This document shows positions 25,501-37,486 of a stretch of 64,000 nt of DNA, piece after piece; the stretch's first letter is position 1; every line of letters begins with the position of its first letter. The stretch comes from Embiotoca jacksoni (taxonomy: Eukaryota; Chordata; Actinopteri; Embiotocidae). The notes beneath the pieces were generated by a model. The model did no database searches, was not told where the DNA came from, and saw only the letters and a program-made list of their open reading frames with translations. Location of the stretch: contig JAKOON010000021.1 in assembly GCA_022577435.1 (NCBI GenBank), positions 5,651,501 through 5,715,500 of the forward strand. Direction: 5' to 3'. A program made the position numbers and the translations under genes.

Positions 25501-28500
25501 AAAAATAACTTGCCAGTCCTCATGTCTTTATGTGTCCCATGCCAGTTTATTCTAAATTCATCTGTCTCTTATTTCTTCTCACAGAAATAAATATCAAGGC
25601 ATCTGCCCGCCCACCAGGCGTACAGATGAGCACTTTGACGCCGGGGCGAAATACCACATCCCTGGAAACACGCCATACATCAGGTAGCATCATGTTCCAC
25701 TATCACCACTGTGTTAAACACTGTGCCTGAATAATTGATATTTAAGTGTCATAGTGATTTTCTAGCTTTTTGAATAACACTGTAGTCTCACAAAGACATG
25801 ACGGCTTCGGGTTTTAAATTCCATAAAATACAGAAAATGACTTTTTACTGCTCATTCATAATGCGAGTGTGTATGTTCGTGTACGAGCCTGACGCATACA
25901 TACTGTATGAGGGTAACAATGTGACTAAAGTAAAGAGAATGAATAAGATAGAAAGTTTGGTGAGCTGGAAATTATGTCATTGTGTGCTGTACTGTGTTGT
26001 GGTTTTAGAATAATACAGTAAGCCTACAATAGCAGGAAGCTTCCTTCGTGGGCCGGGGCTGTGTATGAAAAACCTCCGACTGCAGCTTGTTGCTTTTAGG
26101 AGGAGTGGAATAAAAGTTAGACAGTTACTTTAACAGAAAAAACAGACTGTAGTGGTTGCTGAAAGGCATGCTTACATCAGTCATCATCATATCATTCAAA
26201 CTTATTGGTGTATTTCTTTTGATGTCCCCTGCGTTTGAAGTTTGTGTGTAGCTTGTATATGATTTTTTTGTTCTTTTTTTTGTTCTATGTAGTGAAATGT
26301 TTTGAAGAGTTTTAAAAGTATAAAAGTGGTGTGCTGAAGATGCAATTCTCTCCCCTGCAGGTATTTTGTCAGCTTTATCCTGCAGTTCCAGTTGCATGAA
26401 AAATTGTGCGAAGCCGCCAAACACACCGGTCCTTTGCACACGTGTGACATCTACCGCTCTGCAGAAGCAGGGGCCATTATGAAGTATGTGACCTGATTGG
26501 GCCTTCATTGTTGACACAGAGCAGGAGTATGGAAAAAAGTAAAGGTGTAATATCATGTCTCTGTTCCTCCTCCAGGAAAGTCCTTCAGGCTGGCTCCTCC
26601 AAACCTTGGCCTGTTGTGCTTCAGGAGGCCATCGGCACCGAAGAGCTGAACGCCAGCTCACTAATGAGATACTTTGATCCCATCATTAAGTGGCTGGAAA
26701 AGCAAAATGAGAACGAGACCTTAGGGTGGCCTGACTTTGACTGGGTCCCACCCGTCCCCGAGGGCTACCCTGAGGATATTGGTAAGACAGGATGTTGAGC
26801 AAGCCACAGAGTTTTTCTCCAAACTAATGGTAAACAAATGGCAGTAAAACAGAATATGAACTACACGTATGAAATAGAAGACATATAGCTGCATTCTTAA
26901 TAACAAAGTAAGAAGGTGAGATGAGAGATGAGAGATAGTGGATGTGTAGGATGGATAAGGTGTAGCATAGTTTCTTTTACATTTCAAGCAAATGTCTACA
27001 ATAATGCAAGCCTCTGGTGTTTGCAAAAGAAAATCTAAATTTTGCTAAAAACCTGATAGCATTTTTTTCGACTTCGCTACATGGCTCCTCTCTACATTGC
27101 GCCTACCGTATTTCAGCTTACTTTGATCCTGCTTATTTACCCAGACAAGAATACAGATGAGCTCGATGCAAAGAAGTTCCTGGACGAGTACAACAGCACA
27201 GCTGAGGTGGTGTGGAACACCTACACCGAGGCCTCCTGGAAGTACAACACCGACATCAACGAAGCCAATAAGAAGGCAATGGTGAGACCAACTCAATGGA
27301 GATCACCTTAACGTTGATCAGTCATCAGATATATCATCAGCTGCATCTTGTACTGACTGTGTGGATCAAGTCAGGAATCAATAAAATTATTTGCTTGATC
27401 TGAGTTGTCAATTAAGTTATTACTGTGAATGAGTCACTAATCAACCCCTCTATGCATGCTTCTGTCTACTAATCCTCCTAATTACTTTTAATCTGAGTAT
27501 CTCTGTCCATACATATGGCCATTCATCCATTCGTTAATCATTCATGTCCCTCCGGCCAACCATCGATCTGTCCGTCCATGCAGTCGTCTTGTCTATTCAT
27601 CCATAAATCCATCAATCGATCCGCCTTGCTTTCGTGACACTTAATGTAAAAATAGATCAATTTAAAAAGCATTCATTATTCCTCTCTAGCTTGAGAAGAA
27701 CCTGGAGATGTCCGGCCACACCCTGAAGTATGGTCAGAGGGCCCGTCAGTATGACACCACTGACTTCCAAGATGCCTCAGTCAAGCGCATCATCAAAAAA
27801 CTCAGCGACATCGAGAGGGCCGCGCTGACCTCGGAACAACTGGAAGAGGTGTGAAGGAAATACTTGGTTTTACCAATATGTACTCAAGAAACGTATGTTT
27901 GTTCAGAAATGAAAAAAGGCGGAAATAAATCTATAAATATATGAATTACATAATTAGAAAACTTTTGTGGTGTTGCCTGGTGAGGTTAAACCAAATGAAT
28001 ATGAATATGATGAAAAAGCCATCTTTTAAAAAAAATTGCAAATAAACTGCAGGCACTATATAGACTAATATTTTTGGTTTGCTTTGGAGCTGTTTTTTCT
28101 GCTTGCGTGGAGCACATTAGGAAGAGTTTTTGTTATATATTTTTACAGACGGTAGTTTTCTGAAGGCTGAGACACAGCACCAAGAGCTGTGCACATGTAT
28201 TAAACTAGCGTGAACCATCTCAGGTTCACGTAGTCATGGGATGTATTTGCAGCTATTGTCATTATGTATTTGTATATGTCTTGAGCACTCTTACTTTTTA
28301 GAGTCACTTGTCTTCCTTGCGTGTTCACACCCTCTTTCTGCCACCAGTCGAAATGTAGCATATTTGTTTACCAAATATCACAACCCGGGATTGCTGATAG
28401 TTTCAGTGGGATCTAAAGCTTCATCATTTCTTTTTATGTTTTCAGTACAACAATCTTCTGTCCAACATGGAGACCAAGTACAGTGTGGCTGAGGTCTGCA

Positions 28501-31500
28501 GAGATAATGGGACGTGCCATCCGCTGGATCCAGGTAAGACTATGAAATATATGCTAATTGTAACATGAGGAGTTTGGCTCCAAAAAAATAATATAAATAA
28601 TATGAATAATGAAGCAAATTCAGTATATTAGCAAAGTTCTTACCAAATAAAATAGTATTTGATTACTTCATTATTTGGTAACTGATACATGTAATTTAGG
28701 TAGGATGAAATAATATAAGAACTGTAATGTCTGTATGTCCTTAAGTATTAAACGAACAAAAAAAGACATCAGCAACACTCTGCTGCGTTACACATTATGA
28801 AGTGGCAAAAGTTTGTAATAAAAAGAAATGTGTTTCAGACCTCCAGAAGATCATGGCAGAATCCAGGGATTATGACGAGCTGTTGTTTGCCTGGAAAGGA
28901 TGGAGAGATGCTGCTGGAAAAGTACTTCGTCAGGATTACAAGAGATATGTTGAACTGGCCAACAAGGCTGCCACTCTCAATGGTATGACATTAAAAAAAA
29001 ATGCTGTAAAAAGTTTGGCCTTGGAGGGCAGCAGAAAGTAGTTTTAGACTTTCATTTGGCAGATGCAGGACTGTCAAACACAATCTGAGGAGTCAGTTTA
29101 AAGTGGTGTCATCAAATAACCAGTTTTGACAGTTTATCCATCTTAACAATGTAAAGTGGGTGATTTTCAATGTCATAACCAATACAAAAAAAGAAGTAGT
29201 TCGCTAGACCCTACTTTTTAAAAAAATTAAATTCACCATTTCTGCTTCAGAAGCAGATTTGCTTTGCAGATATGTTTGCACAAAACTCAGTCCTGCGTTG
29301 TCTATGTTAAAGATTTAGAATACCCCTCACTGAAGAACGTATTTATTCCTGCTACTGCCTGTAGGACACGCTGATAATGGGGCTTTCTGGCGGTCCCTGT
29401 ATGAAACCCCCACCTTTGAGGAAGACTTGGAGAGTCTGTGGAAGGAGCTTGAGCCGCTCTATCAGAACGTACATGCCTATGTCCGAAGGGCTCTGTACAA
29501 AAAGTATGGACCCCAGTACATCAACCTAAAGGGACCCATTCCTGCTCATTTGCTGGGTAAGTAAGGAACTTTTTGATTTTTTTTTTTACAAGAATAATAT
29601 AACACTCGGGGCTTTACACTGCCTTCAGAATTTCTTGGATAATAGCAGGCTTTCCACAGTTGAGGTGAAGATCATGGGACAAAAACCCCTTTTAATCCTA
29701 TATTTCACTATGGAATCCAAAATATTCTTGCACTACAGCCAAAACTCTCCTTTTATATGTGAGCATACCCCATTGATATTCTGTCATTGGCTGTAGATGC
29801 ATTTGGATTTAGGCAAGATTTAATTTGCTTTCAAGAGGCCTCAAGCATGAGATTTTGTGTGACAGTTCCACGAGGTCCGGGTTTGAACCGCCACAAATCC
29901 CACTTGGTTTAAACACTGGCACAGCTGAGGACGACTGGCCCCCGAAATTCTTCGACTTAGAGAAACATGAATTATGAATGCTGTCTTCTGTCCTTTTAGG
30001 CAACATGTGGGCACAGACATGGTCCGGCATAATGGATTTGGTCATACCCTACCCACATGCCACACAGGTTGACGCCACGCCAGCTATGGTAGAAAAGGTG
30101 AATGAACGCATAAACCAGCTGTTGCATCACGGCCATCGAATTCACACTCCTGCTTCAGTTACTTTGCAGCTTTAGGTTTTGTTTTAGTAAAATTAAGACT
30201 CAAAAGTGGGTTTGAGTGGAGATTCAAGAAGAATGAGGATAATTACACAGTGTCTTGAGTAGAAGCAGCTGACATCCATAACTGACAAAGTGTACATAAT
30301 ACCTAAACCTACATTACCTCAAATAATTTTACAACCTTCGTTTGTTTACGTTTGCCGTCATCTATTATTCCAAATGTTGAATATCTCATTGACTGCAAAA
30401 ACTGTTTATAAATACCCGCATGCATCTTCACATACTCTGTTTTTTTTTGTTTTTTTTTCTCCCTCATCCAGAAATGGAACTCCACCATGATGTTTCAGGA
30501 ATCAGACAGATTTTTCACCTCTCTGGGCCTGATGGAAATGCCAAAAGAATTCTGGGATAAATCCATGCTGGAGAAGCCGACTGACGGACGCCAGGTGGTG
30601 TGTCACGCCTCTGCATGGGACTTCTACAACCGGAAAGACTTCAGGTTAAATAAACCTCATCTTGCTTTTCATTGAGCCAAATTGAGCCAATTGATAGACT
30701 TTCATTGGAGCTCAGGTGGCCTGGCAGATTTACTAAAATATAATCCCGAAACATGAACAGATTCTGTTTCAGATGTTTATATGATCACTATTTAACTTGA
30801 TAGTGTCACTGAGATTAAGATCTGCTTTGCAAGAGAGATACGATAGATAACTAATTTAACCATGCTCATAAAAGCACATACAAACAACTAGCATCAGAAA
30901 GGCACTGTGAGGGACTTATAGCTATTAAAAATGTGCATGTCCTGGTCTTTACATTAATTAAAAAAAAAAAGGGGGAAGTGACACCTGCGGAAACGTTTTC
31001 CACTATGAGGAACCCATTTTTAACTTTAGTTTCTGTTCCACTTTGATTGTGTCTCCAGGATAAAACAGTGCACTGTTGTGACGATGGATGACCTGATCAC
31101 TGTGCACCACGAGATGGGCCACGTCCAGTACTTCCTGCAATACAAAGACCAGCCTGTGTCCTTCCGCGACGGGGCTAACCCTGGCTTCCACGAGGCCATT
31201 GGTGATGTTCTTGCCCTGTCAGTGTCCACACCCAAACATCTGCAGATCATCGGCCTCCTGGACAAAGTTGAGAACAACCCTGGTGAGTGATGACCATCAG
31301 TATTTCGTTGTTCTGCAAAAGCATGGGGTGTTCTAACACAGCATTTCTGACCCCTCGTCCAGAGAGTGAAATCAACTTCCTGATGAGCATGGCTCTGGAT
31401 AAGATCGCCTTCCTGCCTTTCGGCTACCTGATGGACCAGTGGAGGTGGAAAGTGTTTGATGGACGCATCCCGCAGACTGAGTATAATAAAGAATGGTGGA

Positions 31501-33956
31501 ATCTCAGGTAAAGTTCACCAGCAGCTTTCCAATTAGCAAGAACAATGTTCACCAATAACGTGTAAGTGACTGACCTATGAAAAATGATTGACTGTATGTT
31601 TATTTTGCATGGTAGAATGAAGTACCAGGGACTGTGTCCACCTGTAACCCGCACTGAGGACGACTTTGACCCAGGTGCAAAGTTCCACATCCCTGCAAAC
31701 GTGCCCTACGTCAGGTAAAGACTCCTGATTCTGCAGAACAAACAAGACAAGTGACATTTGAGTACAGACAGATTGATAACTGCCTCAACACATGCTAATC
31801 ATCAGTGGGTAGATGAGATGAATAGGATGGGGAACATAATGTGCTCGTGGTTTTAACAGTACCAGTTTGTTTGTTGTGTTCTCTGTGTTCTTCTGACACT
31901 AAAACATTGTACACGTTTTGTGAACGTCAATCAGGTACTTCGTTAGCTTCATCGTCCAGTTTCAGTTCCACAAAGCTCTGTGTGATGCTGCCAAGCATGT
32001 GGGTCCTCTACACACCTGTGACATCTACAAATCAAAAGAAGCTGGGAAGCTGCTGGGGTCAGTAAACACACATACGCACACGAGTGTGTCAGACCATTAC
32101 ACATTGGGTAGAAGATCATTCGACATCGCTGATGATAGCGCTATAATGTCAAATATGGAAAGTCAAATGGTCCCCTGCCCCCCCACTTAAAAAAAAAAAA
32201 AGAATTATACCACACAATATAGAATATTAGTAGATAATTATAATATGATGTTCTTGACTAATATGTTTATACAGTATGTTTTTGTATAGTATATGTTAGT
32301 GTTGGCAGCTACTGAAAACATGCATGTAAGACGTGTGTCAGTATCTCTGTAACACACTCTTGCTATTGATCTTCATCTCTGATCTCCTCGCTAACATGCG
32401 TTGTTGTTTGCAGTGATTTGATGAAGCTGGGCTTCAGTAAGCCCTGGCCCGAGGCTATGGCCATGATCACCGGTCAGTCCAAAATGACTGCCCAGCCACT
32501 CATGCAGTATTTCCAGCCTCTTATTAAATGGCTGGAGGAAGAGAACAACAAAAACAAGGATATTCGCGGATGGCCTGAGTACGACTGGAAACCTTCAGGT
32601 ATGTTCAACACGCTCATGCATTCACGTGATTTGATACATTTGAGCATGGATTTGCTGGGAATTGACTTTAAATAAATTTTCCATGCTCAAAGCCAAATAT
32701 TTTTGAATTCCTTCCGAGACAGAAACGGCACAATGTCTTCACACAGAGGCATTCATTTAGTTCCTCTCCTCTGCTGCACCTCAGTGAAATCTATCTCCTG
32801 CTCCCCTTGTTTTACTGATGAGATCCTGCTGAAAGGATGTATAGATTAGTTTGATGAAACCGAGTGAAAGAGCTAGGAAAAGCATAAGAAATCTTACAGA
32901 TTTACGCATGCCATTGAGCGCATTCTGTTGGTAGGAAGAGGAATATCCTCTGTAAGTAAGCAGGCAAAAAGTAGTAAAATTGCTCTTTTCTTTTTTCATA
33001 TTTGAGCCACCATTCTTTTGTTAAAACTTTTCCATATTATGTGTAAAGAAGTGGGGGGAAAAAAGGTTTGTACCAAGGTAACAAAAGTCTAAGTGTTGCT
33101 GTGTATCCTCTGTCCTCTTTGAACTTTGCAGACAGTGGAGACAGAGCGTGCGAAACGTTTGGGTGGGATGAAGAGATTTATTTAAACACTGGGTTCTGTG
33201 GAGTGAATATTTAGACTTTAAAGTTTGGTTTTATTAAAATAATTTCCATCTTGGTATGTGTTGTGTAAATCACAGTCAAACCAACATGACTTCCTGTTTA
33301 ACAAAACAAAAAAAAACAATAAAATGTTTTTTTTTTTTTTTTTTTTAAATCGTTTAAAAAAATATATATATATATATTATTGGGTGTTTTACAGCCGTAG
33401 ACTGAATTTCATTTAATAATCAGTGATGGTCAATTCTCATCCATTACTTTAACCAACAAGAGATGCAAAATGTAAAACCACAAAAGCGCTCATAGAAACA
33501 CACACACTCAAACAAATATTCAACTTAAAAATAAAGAGGAAAAAAACAGATGTAATACCCATTACCGGTAGCTGTCAAAATCGCAGGAGCTTTTATTTGG
33601 ATTGTACTGTAGGTGGCGACACTGAAACATGTACAACAGAAAATTGCACTGTAATAAATATACAGCTCCCCTTGTGGAGAATCTGCAGGTCAATAAATGT
33701 GAATGAAAAACAATCCATCCGGCATGTTTGTTATTCAGTACTTTATATGTGTTCCCCTGCAGGTGAAATTGAGGCTCGTAAAGTGGATTTCCTTGGTATG
33801 AATGTGGACAGCTCGGCTGCCATGGCTGGCCAGTGGATCCTGTTGGTCCTTGGCTTGGTGCTCTTGGTGGCTACCATCCTATTGGCCTACAAGAACAGGA
33901 AGTCAAAAAAGTCTACAATGTCCACATCCCAGATGGAGCTCAAGACAAAAGACTAG
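16590..33956 (+). CDS. ace: Angiotensin-converting enzyme, somatic two-domain form
   Basis: Zinc dipeptidyl carboxypeptidase anchored at the cell surface; it converts angiotensin I to II and degrades bradykinin. The 25 coding exons are 16590-16823, 20819-20992, 21096-21183, 22128-22271, 22434-22625, 23452-23549, 23736-23905, 24064-24287, 24453-24597, 25585-25683, 26361-26483, 26576-26781, 27145-27281, 27690-27848, 28446-28533, 28839-28982, 29365-29556, 30000-30097, 30472-30644, 31059-31282, 31363-31507, 31616-31714, 31935-32057, 32414-32598 and 33763-33956. All phases agree, giving 1285 aa (human 1306). A Leu-rich signal peptide follows the ATG. The N domain has H384EMGH388 with E412 in GFHEAIGD; the C domain has H980EMGH984 with E1008. 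Both keep the KxHIP and PY(I/V)RYF substrate and chloride residues, so both should be active. A single transmembrane helix spans about 1246-1264, with a short basic tail. The stalk (exons 24-25) is where shedding would occur. Many NxS/T sites are present. Confidence 0.97.
19480..19770 (+). mobile_element. Non-LTR retrotransposon (LINE) fragment in ace intron 1
   Basis: In broken frames the plus strand reads LLVYRALNGLGPKYISD, with CAGCTGATTCAGAGCGCTGC and GTCCTCACCAAGAATAAGAA upstream. This matches the C-terminal part of a common fish LINE reverse-transcriptase ORF (LLVYKALNGLGPKYISDLL; family knowledge). Frameshifts and a deletion make it a dead 3' fragment. It lies in the 4-kb intron 1 of ace, in the same orientation. 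Confidence 0.8.
24620..24950 (+). mobile_element. MITE-like repeat copy 2, in ace intron 9
   Basis: It begins TTAAAGATGCAATATGTAAA and ends in TTTTACATATTTCACCAT, an imperfect inverted repeat of the start. Internal blocks (AGTTTCAGCAGTTTGGTTGA; TTTGTTAGTACTTGGCTGTT) match copy 1 at 7381-7744 in opposite orientation. It is non-coding. Confidence 0.65.
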
Positions 33957-34310
33957 CTGTCGGTGACTACTAAAGGGCTGAAGTAAGGCCTGACTTTGTG
34001 TAGCTAGCACATTACCAACCTCAATGTGAACATCAGTGTTTTTGTGTACCTCCGAACAAATTTGCTTTTTGGTCTGCCTCCTATCTAGTCTTGTATATTT
34101 ATTGTATACACTTTGACTCTTAATTATTTTTTTTGCCTATGCAAATGAACATTACAATTTTGTAATTTATTTGTAAAATTTGAATGTTTAGGAAAGAAAT
34201 GTCTCAAATGAATGTAAAGTCATTCATTGTGTAAACAGTTTAGAATTTTTTTTTTTATTTTTTCTTTGTTTGTTGAATCTGCTGCATTTCTACAATAAAG
34301 ACAAAGTATT
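33957..34310 (+). other. ace 3' UTR
   Basis: AT-rich sequence between the ace stop codon and the polyadenylation signal, followed by a short downstream segment rich in T and G. No other feature is seen. Confidence 0.65.
34294..34299 (+). terminator. ace polyadenylation signal
   Basis: A canonical AATAAA lies 338 bases after the ace stop, with a GT-rich segment (CTGCCTGTGC) about 15-25 bases downstream that could act as the downstream element. Confidence 0.65.
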
Positions 34311-35778
34311 TACTCTGCCTGTGCATTCAGACAAGATGTAAATGAGCTGCAAAGGTAGTTAAAACAATTGAATTACATTGAAACTGCACGGTACAAAAAT
34401 AACCATCACACCACCACAGAAAAGAAACATGAGTTTGTGCATTGGTTTCAGCCCTTCCCTCTTTACTCACAGAGTCAGTGGAGCCTCTGCCACAGTCACA
34501 CAACAGAGTACCTGCGGGCTCTCGGGTAACACAGACTTGAGTGGTTACGCAACACTTTGTCCCATCGGAGACTGTTCTCAATGACCGTCTCCTCTCAGTC
34601 CAGTCTGTCTTCAGTGCTACAGTTTGACCTCGGTGGGGGCCGTAACGGCTTGGAAACGATCCAAGTGTCCGTTTACTGTCGTATAAAAACTACAAAGCTC
34701 AGTGTCAGTGAGAGAACAAAGGTCAACCACAACATGCATTCATTCAAAGAGTCGATTCAACGTAACTTGTCACCCATGTACACTTGACGCGTACCTATCT
34801 GTGCTGGAGTTTGAAGTCTCCACACAGATATAATGTTATTTTATCCAGTGTTGTGACTCCCTGTATGTGATTCTTAGGTCCTCTAATGGATTAGCCCAAG
34901 ATGGTGTAATAAATAATTATCAAGTGTACTCCGATGGCTAAGTCTACATACAGAAATGAAGCTACTGCTTTTCAACTTCTTACCAGGCTCAGTGGAATTT
35001 AATGTGGGCAGTTACAGCATTTCCACTTGGGCTGTTATGTGTTGTAATCACCAGAAAAAACAAACATTATTTCCCAGAAACCAAGAAAATAATGCTTTCA
35101 CCTAGCCAGAAAAATACAAAGTCACTTTCTGCAATTTGAAGGCAGTACAGAGCCACAACCATTCCTGCATTTTGAGATACTCGTCTATGTAATTCTTGCT
35201 CAACAATGACATGGGCATTCATGAGATTCATAACATAGTGACTGCTGGTCAACAAAGTCTAAGTGCAGTTTGAAAATGATCTCCAAAAAACACTAATGTT
35301 GGTTTAAAACCTTTACAGAACCAACAGCTACTGAGCACAAAGTGACATCTGGAAACAGAGCAGGAACCACATATACAATCACAGAGAAAATCAAATAGAC
35401 TCATTCCCCTGATTAGAGAAGAAAATAGAGGTGGTGGAAACAAAGAAACAACCAGCAACTTTTCTCAGAGGAGAAAAATAATGAAAAGAAATTAAAATAT
35501 AAATGGAGACACCAGGTTCAGTACATGAATACCAACATGATCAAAACAATTTAAAATTTACTCTTGAATGCAACCCAAATTTCAATGTACAACAATGCAT
35601 TCATTAAAAAAAAATACTTAACAAATTACAATCTGAATGTTCAGTATATTGCACAGAAAAAATGGAAATCTACAAAGTAATAAAAAGTTGGATGCACTCC
35701 ACAGTTGGTCCACCTTTGTTTGGCCCCGTTGGTCAAACTACTGTGACAGCGAGTGGTTCAGCATTCGCAGCAAAGGCC
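34311..35778. other. Convergent ace/itga3 intergenic region and itga3 3' UTR
   Basis: AT-rich sequence with no recognisable coding exon. The part next to 35779 should be the itga3 3' UTR, since tail B stops there on the minus strand. No clear minus-strand AATAAA was found, so the itga3 transcript end is not placed. Confidence 0.5.
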
Positions 35779-35946
35779 TCAGTAGTAGTAATGCTGCATC
35801 TCGGTCCAGTTGGTGATCCAGTACTTTTTCTGTGGCTCCTCTGGCTGAAAGCCTAGATTGAATTGATAGCGCTCAGCCCTGCAAATTTTCACCGCCTGGT
35901 GCTTTGGCATGATCCGGTAGTAGATGGCTCTCTTGAAGAATCCAAG
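35779..35946 (-). CDS. itga3: itga3 alternative last exon, cytoplasmic tail B
   Basis: After a CTGCTAG acceptor the exon encodes LGFFKRAIYYRIMPKHQAVK and continues to WITNWTEMQHYYY then TGA (55 residues). Mammalian alpha-3B tails carry the same YYQIMPKYHAVRI core and KKHWVTSW end (family knowledge), so this is tail B. It keeps the canonical GFFKR membrane-proximal motif, with Leu in place of the usual Cys before it. It lies downstream of tail A, so it is used only when the tail-A exon is skipped. Confidence 0.92.
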   Translation of the reverse strand, partial: LGFFKRAIYYRIMPKHQAVKICRAERYQFNLGFQPEEPQKKYWITNWTEMQHYYY

Positions 35947-37061
35947 CTAGCAGGAAAAGAGAGATAAGAAGGAGGGTGTGGGGGGGGGGGGGGGGGTCGT
36001 TAAAGAGGATACGCTTAAAACGGCAGGAGAGCTGGAATTAACGACGGTTTGAGAGGAAGATTTGGGATTCGGAGGCTGAGGAAAATCAAGTTAGGTAGCA
36101 GAAAAACCCACAAAATCCTACAGAGTAAGAAAAGAAAGATAAAGCAGCGGAGAAAATGGGACATAAAGTGGTCAATAACAGCACAATGCACAGTATTAGT
36201 CTGGAAGGGAATTTGAGCAAAAGTTAGTAAGATTAACTACAAGAAGCTGGCATAACCGGAAGAGACGGAAAGAAGTAAATTGAATCACACCCCAAGCTTA
36301 GTGCGAACAGTAGCTCCCGAAAATCCATTTGAAGGAGAGTTTTAATTTTTTTTTATTTATTTTTTTTTTTTTTACCCAAAAGCCCCATTGGTGTGTGCTG
36401 CTGGGAGACGCACGGGGCGCCTCAGTAGTCCTCAGTCAGCCTCTCTGTCTCAGAGGGCTGGATCTTCATCTCAGCCTTCTGGGCCTTGGCCTCATACATC
36501 TCTCGCCTGCTGGCCCGCTGGAAGAAGCCACACTGGGGGTGGAGGAGGAGGAGGAGGAGGAGGAAGGGTGCATGAAGGAGGTAAGTCAACGTTTAGACTA
36601 ATGGCTGCATTATAAATCAGTCAAATAAATGGGTCAGCAGCTATCGCAATATCCTGAGATGTTTGGTGTGAGGGCAGATCCACAGGTATTCCAGAGTCTG
36701 CAGAAATGCAGCATGTCCATGTGTAGTAGTGTGATCAGTGTTGTCTCACCTTCCACAGTATAACAATGATGATTCCTAGTAGGAGGATTCCCGCTACAGC
36801 TGCAGAGATGATGATCCACAGGGGGAGCTCATGGGGCGTCTCCACCCCCTCCACCGGGTCTATTTCTACTGTGAACTACAAGAAAGATCATTATCATCAT
36901 CATTACCTGCATTGTCAGCATCCTTGTCATCATCATTATCATTAAATATCATCACGTACACTTGTGGTCTGACTGTCCATCTTGATGGCTGGTTTATCAG
37001 TGATGAGCTTCAGTGTAGCTTGACCTTTGACTGTAATTCTCAGAGCGTTGGCATAGTCCTG

Positions 37062-37152
<91 letters not shown>

Positions 37153-37452
37153 AACATTAATACATGTTCACAAGGAAGTCAAAGGTTGGAGAAGATCAGA
37201 GCCCAGATCTGCTCTTTCACTCCCTCGTATCATCTTGTGTTACAAGTGTTTTGTGTCAGTCCACTATCGATCTACAATAGCTGCAAAACCTGCTGTGGAC
37301 TGCAAACAGCTCACTGATGTCACTGGAAGGATCATTGAAACAAAATGTTTGTACGTTACAACTTTAAAATCTTCCCATATCTGAACTGCAAAACTGAAGA
37401 AGAGAGAAGCCGTGGCAATTTTATTAACGTGTGATTGTGTGTGTGTGTGTGT

Positions 37453-37486
<34 letters not shown>

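Noticed and set aside
26125..26661. 178-aa minus-strand ORF
   Set aside because: It is antisense to ace exons 11-12 and intron sequence, with no domain; the plus-strand ace exons explain the open frame.
27440..27625. Repeated ATCC/CATCC motifs in ace intron 13
   Set aside because: A degenerate simple repeat without regular spacing; not a CRISPR array or a structured element.
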